Of a stretch of 64,000 bases of DNA, positions 60,368 through 64,000 are shown in pieces. Every line of letters starts with the position of its first letter. Within the stretch, counting starts at the first letter, position 1. The stretch lies in contig NZ_JAIQDI010000001.1 in NCBI RefSeq assembly GCF_020034665.1, positions 1,550,001-1,614,000 of the forward strand, written 5' to 3'. The notes below the pieces were generated by a model. The model had not been told where the DNA came from and made no database searches. It saw only the letters and a program-made list of their open reading frames with translations. A program made the position numbers and the translations under genes. This DNA comes from Niabella beijingensis. GTDB lineage: Bacteria; Bacteroidota; Bacteroidia; Chitinophagales; Chitinophagaceae.

Positions 60368-61429
60368 TTACCTGCTGTATTGGGCCTTATAAAATTGGTT
60401 CGACTGGCCGATCTTCATTCCATTATCCGTAAACCATTTTGTAAAGTTTTCCCATTTATTCTTGTTTACAGTCATCCATTCTTTAAAGCCGTTCTCATCG
60501 CCCTTCATCAGTATCCAATAGTTGTAGGCTTCCATATGTCCGGCATCCTTCACCTGCTTTTGATAACGGAATAACACATTAGGGTACTTTTCATCATGCC
60601 CGTTTTTAAAATACAGGTCAATGAAAGTGCTTCGTATCTTATGAAGCGTATTTAAATTGATCTCCGTTCCTGCTTCCAGCAGGGCAGTTATTAATGTTTG
60701 CTCATAGACACCCATACCAAAGGGCAATGAGCCATCCTTTTGTAACGCCCCCTCCTTACTAAAGCTCACAGAAATCGAAGAATTGTCTGAAAAACGAATT
60801 TCATTTTTATAGGTATTGTATAGCAGCCGGCTTATCTCCGCTGTTCGTTGACTGTTGCGCTCCAGATTCATAAAGATCTCCCCGTAGAGCATGCCCCATA
60901 CCTCTTCTGAAGAGGAGCAATAGATCTTTGAAGCCCAATAGTAGTTGGAAGAAAATGATGGTGCTACCTCTATTCCCTTCTCAAAATAGGAAAGCGCTTT
61001 TATATATTCTTTTTTCCGCAGATTCAGCACCCCCATTTCAAGGTACAAATTTCCGGACCGGGGAAAGGATTTCAGTCCGGCAGTATAAATCGCTACTGCC
61101 TGTTCACTTTTATCAAGGTTATCATAGCTGTTGCCCAGCAGCTGGAACACCCGGTCGCTCACATCTTTGTGTGTCACCAATTTCTCAAGATATGTAATTG
61201 CTTTGGGATAATTCTTTTTTGAGTAATATACATACGCCAGCTCATAGGGATAATTTACGTCGTCGGGCGCGAGCTTTTGAGCGGCTTCAAGCAGCGGGAT
61301 GCTTTCATCAAATTTTCCTTTATCCACCAGGGCAATGGCCTCTTTCGCTTTTTTTAAAGCTTCCTGTTCAGATTGAGCGTTTGTAGTGAGTGTTACAAGC
61401 AGTAGCAACAGCAGTAGATTTTTTCTCAT
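60368..61429 (-). CDS. secreted tetratricopeptide repeat protein
   Basis: 353 residues with a signal peptide (LLLLLLLVTLTTNAQ). From about residue 20 to 190 it has TPR-type helical pairs (FDESIPLLEAAQKLAPDDVNYPYELAYVYY, SEQAVAIYTAGLKSFPRSGNLYLEMGVLNL, YIKALSYFEKGIEVAP). The C-terminal half is less regular, with Trp-rich helices and no TPR pattern (EVWGMLYGEIFMNLERNS, YNYWILMKGDENG). TPR proteins serve as protein-binding scaffolds. It probably acts in the periplasm; partners unknown. The stop is five bases from the serine hydrolase stop on the other strand. Confidence 0.8.
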   Translation of the reverse strand: MRKNLLLLLLLVTLTTNAQSEQEALKKAKEAIALVDKGKFDESIPLLEAAQKLAPDDVNYPYELAYVYYSKKNYPKAITYLEKLVTHKDVSDRVFQLLGNSYDNLDKSEQAVAIYTAGLKSFPRSGNLYLEMGVLNLRKKEYIKALSYFEKGIEVAPSFSSNYYWASKIYCSSSEEVWGMLYGEIFMNLERNSQRTAEISRLLYNTYKNEIRFSDNSSISVSFSKEGALQKDGSLPFGMGVYEQTLITALLEAGTEINLNTLHKIRSTFIDLYFKNGHDEKYPNVLFRYQKQVKDAGHMEAYNYWILMKGDENGFKEWMTVNKNKWENFTKWFTDNGMKIGQSNQFYKAQYSR

Positions 61430-61538
61430 TTCGTTTGGTTTTGTTGATCTGACACCGGTAGTAGCAAAGAAATATTTTTCAACAGGACCATCATAACATC
61501 AATGGTCCTTTTCAAGCAACATCCAGATCAAATTTATC

Positions 61539-61595
61539 AAAAAAAGACAGATTAACAAGAACGCACGGCCTATTCCGGCTTCCTGTTAATCTGTC
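61539..61595 (-). terminator. Rho-independent terminator of the TlpA-like gene
   Basis: A 12-base perfect stem, GACAGATTAACA (61546-61557) with TGTTAATCTGTC (61584-61595), followed on the minus strand by seven T residues (61545-61539). It lies 14 bases behind the stop of the TlpA-like gene, so the TPR gene downstream must start from its own promoter. Confidence 0.9.
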
Positions 61596-61608
61596 AAAGC
61601 ATTCAGCG

Positions 61609-62178
61609 CTATCCCTTCAGCAGATCCACATATTCCTGTGTATCATAATCTTCCATTCCTTCCATTTTTTTGATCAGCTCGCCTTTTTCATTAAAAATAA
61701 AGGTAGAGGGGATCGCCTGCACGTTGAATAAAAGCGGCAGTTGTTCACCGGGAAAAAATATCGGCATTTTCAGCTGCTGGCCTTTTTTAAATGCGGCAGC
61801 GTCTTCCATATTGTCATCTACCGAAAGCAATACAAAAGTCACTTTTTCTTTATCCAGTTTTTTATAAAGATTCTGAATAGAAGGCATTTCTGCGCGGCAG
61901 GGCGGGCACCAGGAAGCCCAGATATTCACCACGACCTTTTTTCCTTTTAGCGATTCCAGTGTCACCGGCCGCCCCTGCTCATCGGTCATTTTAAAAGAAG
62001 GCATTACCGATACTGCAGGCGTTACAGCCGCATCGGGCGCGGCAGGTTCCGGCATTGTTACCGTATCTGTTGCAGCAGGGGGTGTTCCTGCGGTATCATT
62101 GGGTTGATCTTCATTCTTACAGGCAGTAAGGGTAGCAACCCCCAGCCCGATCATCAGTATAAAATAATTCAGTTTCAT
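61609..62178 (-). CDS. TlpA/ResA-like thiol-disulfide oxidoreductase lipoprotein
   Basis: 189 residues. A lipoprotein signal with lipobox (IGLGVATLTAC) is followed by a Pro/Ala/Thr-rich linker (about residues 24-60) and a thioredoxin-fold domain with the active site WASWCPPCRAEM (about residues 88-99) and the cis-Pro region in VQAIPSTFIFNEKGEL. It probably reduces disulfides, for example for cytochrome c maturation, while anchored to a membrane and facing the periplasm. The low-complexity linker gives it reach. A strong terminator follows. Confidence 0.92.
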   Translation of the reverse strand: MKLNYFILMIGLGVATLTACKNEDQPNDTAGTPPAATDTVTMPEPAAPDAAVTPAVSVMPSFKMTDEQGRPVTLESLKGKKVVVNIWASWCPPCRAEMPSIQNLYKKLDKEKVTFVLLSVDDNMEDAAAFKKGQQLKMPIFFPGEQLPLLFNVQAIPSTFIFNEKGELIKKMEGMEDYDTQEYVDLLKG

Positions 62179-62267
62179 TGATTGTTTTTTGTGTCAGATT
62201 AAGATAGCTGTTTGGTGCGTCCCTGTTCAGCTGCAGACGCCCTGTTCATATTGCTGTAAAAGCAGCA

Positions 62268-62558
62268 TCAGCCACGCGGAGGTGTATAAATACCTTCCGG
62301 AAACGGGTCTGCCGGGAACCGCGCACTGATCAGTGGATAATCGTTCCGGATCACGGTTGGTTCCGGCGGCTCACATTCAACTACCGCAAGACTGACCGCA
62401 GGATTAACAGCACCGCAGGGAAGTTCCATATCATGAACGGGGGTCGGTCGTTTGGTAGCAGCCGCATTCTTAACATATACAGCACGCTTACAGGCAGGTT
62501 TTGCCACCGGCATACCAACCAACAGCAGGGCGCCGGTTGTAAGCAGCAAAAACGACAT
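62268..62558 (-). CDS. small secreted protein, hypothetical
   Basis: 96 residues from ATG at 62558. An N-terminal hydrophobic segment (SFLLLTTGALLLVG) and the following Ala/Pro/Cys-rich region (KPACKRAVYVKNAAATKRP) look like a signal anchor and a secreted tail with three Cys residues. I recognise no family. The -7 element just upstream supports this start rather than the TTG at 62588, because that TTG is part of the -7 element. It is close behind the Kir channel gene. Confidence 0.5.
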   Translation of the reverse strand: MSFLLLTTGALLLVGMPVAKPACKRAVYVKNAAATKRPTPVHDMELPCGAVNPAVSLAVVECEPPEPTVIRNDYPLISARFPADPFPEGIYTPPRG

Positions 62559-62585
62559 TATGATACTCAGTATTTTCAAACCAGG

Positions 62586-62593
62586 CAAATTTA
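62586..62593 (-). promoter_or_regulatory. -7 element TAAATTTG before the small secreted protein gene
   Basis: A perfect TAnnTTTG on the minus strand with a leader of about 20 bases to the ATG. It lies 17 bases behind the Kir channel stop and argues that the small gene has its own promoter. Confidence 0.4.
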
Positions 62594-62609
62594 AAGAAAT
62601 ACCGGCAAA

Positions 62610-63572
62610 TCAGATGGCGGCTTCGGGAAACCGGCTATAGTCATGCAATTTCGACAATTCGACGATCGTTCCCTTTCCCTCAGGAGAGTCATGATACACC
62701 GGAACAAATTTTGCACCGTTCACCAATTCGCTGTAGGTATAGCTGGTACGTGCAATAACCGTATTGGAGAAATCCTCATCGAAAGCCTTGAGATAGATCA
62801 TCATTTCAAAATCGGCCTGTTCCAGCTCTTCCATTGTCATGTTGTATACCGGGCTTTCCTCGTTGATGGGATGCACCACCGTCCAGGAGATGTGCAGCGC
62901 GTTAATGGTATTGAACTGCAGCGGCAGGGAAAAATACCGGTAGCTGTCCTGTCCGTCCTCACTGACCAGCATGCTTACTGTCACCTGTATGGAGACTTCG
63001 CTGAGGGTCGCATTTTTAATGGGCGCCATGCGGAACATAAGTGCCTTTCCTCCTTTGAACGGGGCAATGATCGCGTGTTTGGAGAACCGGATATAAGCAC
63101 GGGGCTTTACAAACCGGCCGTAAAGCAATCCGGTAATGATGGCCAGGGTCAGGATCCCCACCAGGGCCTCAATGGAGGCAATGGTATTGGTGATAAAACC
63201 AATGGGGCTGATACGGCCATAACCTACCGTAGTCAGTGTTTGAGAAGAAAAAAAGTAGGCTTCTTCAAAGGTTTCCAGTGGTGTGCCCTTTACAAGACCC
63301 TGCAGGTGCGGGATACAAAAGACGTAATAAATCGTGGCAAACAACAGATTGATCGTTGTATAGAACCCGATAATGAGCAAACCAAACTTCCAGCTTTTCA
63401 GGTTGATCAGATAATTATAAATACTGTATTTATCAAATACAGAGCCGGAGCGGTTGATCACATTTACACTGCCGTCCTTATTGATAAAACGGGCATACTT
63501 AGCGGTTACCGATGTGTTCAGGCCGGTATTATCAACCGTCCTGCCCGATGTGCGTTTTCTTCCGATTGCCAT
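62610..63572 (-). CDS. inward-rectifier potassium channel (KirBac-type)
   Basis: 320 residues. Two transmembrane helices (about 59-80 and 130-152) flank a pore loop with the K+ selectivity filter TLTTVGYGRISP (about residues 112-123). The C-terminal 150 residues form the immunoglobulin-like Kir cytoplasmic domain (KAYIRFSKHAIIAPFKGGKALMFRMAPI to YDSPEGKG). Prokaryotic Kir channels carry K+ and are gated by lipids and ligands such as pH; the exact gate cannot be known here. The N-terminus begins with a Lys/Arg-rich stretch. It is the usual length for KirBac proteins. Confidence 0.93.
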   Translation of the reverse strand: MAIGRKRTSGRTVDNTGLNTSVTAKYARFINKDGSVNVINRSGSVFDKYSIYNYLINLKSWKFGLLIIGFYTTINLLFATIYYVFCIPHLQGLVKGTPLETFEEAYFFSSQTLTTVGYGRISPIGFITNTIASIEALVGILTLAIITGLLYGRFVKPRAYIRFSKHAIIAPFKGGKALMFRMAPIKNATLSEVSIQVTVSMLVSEDGQDSYRYFSLPLQFNTINALHISWTVVHPINEESPVYNMTMEELEQADFEMMIYLKAFDEDFSNTVIARTSYTYSELVNGAKFVPVYHDSPEGKGTIVELSKLHDYSRFPEAAI

Positions 63573-63639
63573 ACTGTGAAATTATCGAAAAAAGGAATAG
63601 CCGCACCGGAGATGCCGGTATTGTGTGTGCGAAGGGCTG

Positions 63640-64000
63640 TTACAGGTTTTTTACCAGGCCGATCCCGAAACTCCTACCGGAAACAGCAGGAAAAAAATAA
63701 GTAGTTCCCTGTTCATGGTTCTTCTTCTGACCAATATGTAACTTATTATAGCAGAGATACGCCAGGTTTGTGGAAGCGATGCCAAACCCGGCGCCGGCCA
63801 CCACATCGCCCAGCCAGTGACGGTTGTTGTACATCCGGAGTAAACCGGTAGCCGTTGCTACCGCATACCCCCCGATCCCATACCAGGGTGATACCTCTTT
63901 GTATTCCCTCCTCAGGAATTCTGCAGAAGCAAACGCTGTAGAGGTATGTCCGGAGGGAAAGGACAGGCGGTTGCTCCCATCCGGGCGCTCCACTTTTGTA
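63640..64000 (-). CDS. PAP2 family phosphatase, C-terminal part (partial)
   Basis: The frame is open to the right edge and the start lies outside the window. The visible 120 residues carry the PAP2 motifs: RPDGSNRLSFPSGHTSTAF (phosphatase motif 2, with the catalytic His in SGHTS) and RMYNNRHWLGDVVAGAGFG (motif 3, with the nucleophilic His in RHWLGD). The N-terminal half, with motif 1, is missing here. PAP2 enzymes remove phosphate from lipids such as phosphatidic acid or undecaprenyl pyrophosphate. The last residues are a polar tail. Confidence 0.88.
   Translation of the reverse strand, partial: TKVERPDGSNRLSFPSGHTSTAFASAEFLRREYKEVSPWYGIGGYAVATATGLLRMYNNRHWLGDVVAGAGFGIASTNLAYLCYNKLHIGQKKNHEQGTTYFFPAVSGRSFGIGLVKNL

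Noticed and set aside
62643..63704. 353-residue open frame antisense to the Kir channel gene
   Set aside because: Shadow of a clear channel gene with an intact TVGYG filter.
1..64000. CRISPR array, tRNA or rRNA genes, transposase or phage genes
   Set aside because: No regular short repeats with unique spacers, no tRNA cloverleaf, no rRNA segment and no integrase or transposase frame was seen by eye; a covariance or profile search was not possible here.

Overview
The window is chromosomal DNA of a Bacteroidota bacterium, most likely of the family Chitinophagaceae. A Niabella-like genus is my guess from gene content, not something I could test. Support comes from a SusC/SusD pair, an outer-membrane barrel followed by a GLPGLI protein, a SpoIIM/DUF4129/DUF4350/MoxR/DUF58 operon, promoters of the Bacteroidota type (TTG, about 19-21 bases, TAnnTTTG), few Shine-Dalgarno-like sequences and several TTG starts. 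No tRNA, rRNA, CRISPR array, transposase or phage gene was seen; the DNA reads as stable chromosome with one repeat-filled gap.

Layout. 1-6539: end of a small membrane protein, an RDD protein, and the rightward SpoIIM-DUF4129-DUF4350-MoxR-DUF58 operon. 6564-9344: leftward genes for a CPBP protease, CdsA, a Crp/Fnr regulator and a SnoaL-like protein. 9462-14178: dusB, a membrane MutS-like ATPase and an unrecognised secreted protein. 14272-15772: a compact module of two DUF2975 membrane proteins and a small XRE regulator. 15858-21693: TonB-dependent barrel, GLPGLI protein and an M60-type metallopeptidase. 21724-28633: purD and a peptide-uptake block (two POT carriers and one OPT carrier). 28763-33614: GyrI-like protein, esterase, TIM-barrel isomerase, SUMF1-like protein and a Tat-exported Gfo/Idh oxidoreductase. 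33796-40059: superoxide dismutase, an unknown gene and SusC/SusD. 40261-43994: tadA and a large UvrD-helicase/nuclease. 44009-49049: small and poorly known genes, including a GRDP-like protein with a Gly/Cys tail. 49237-53558: Na+/H+ antiporter, ligase-associated exonuclease and ATP-dependent DNA ligase. 53613-64000: MFS exporter, a 1-kb repeat gap, LLM oxidoreductase, cardiolipin synthase, HdeD-like protein, serine hydrolase, TPR protein, TlpA-like lipoprotein, small secreted protein, Kir-type channel and the end of a PAP2 phosphatase.

The clearest themes are outer-membrane nutrient capture (two TonB systems, peptide carriers, secreted hydrolases), envelope lipid work (CdsA, cardiolipin synthase, PAP2) and DNA maintenance (MutS-like ATPase, UvrD-nuclease, exonuclease-ligase pair). 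The most promising regulatory observation is an exact TGTGA-N6-TCACA palindrome beside a Crp-family gene whose recognition helix keeps the Arg-Glu-Arg residues expected to read it. The most promising uncharacterised loci are the DUF2975/XRE module with its operator-like promoter and the GRDP-like Gly/Cys-tail locus.
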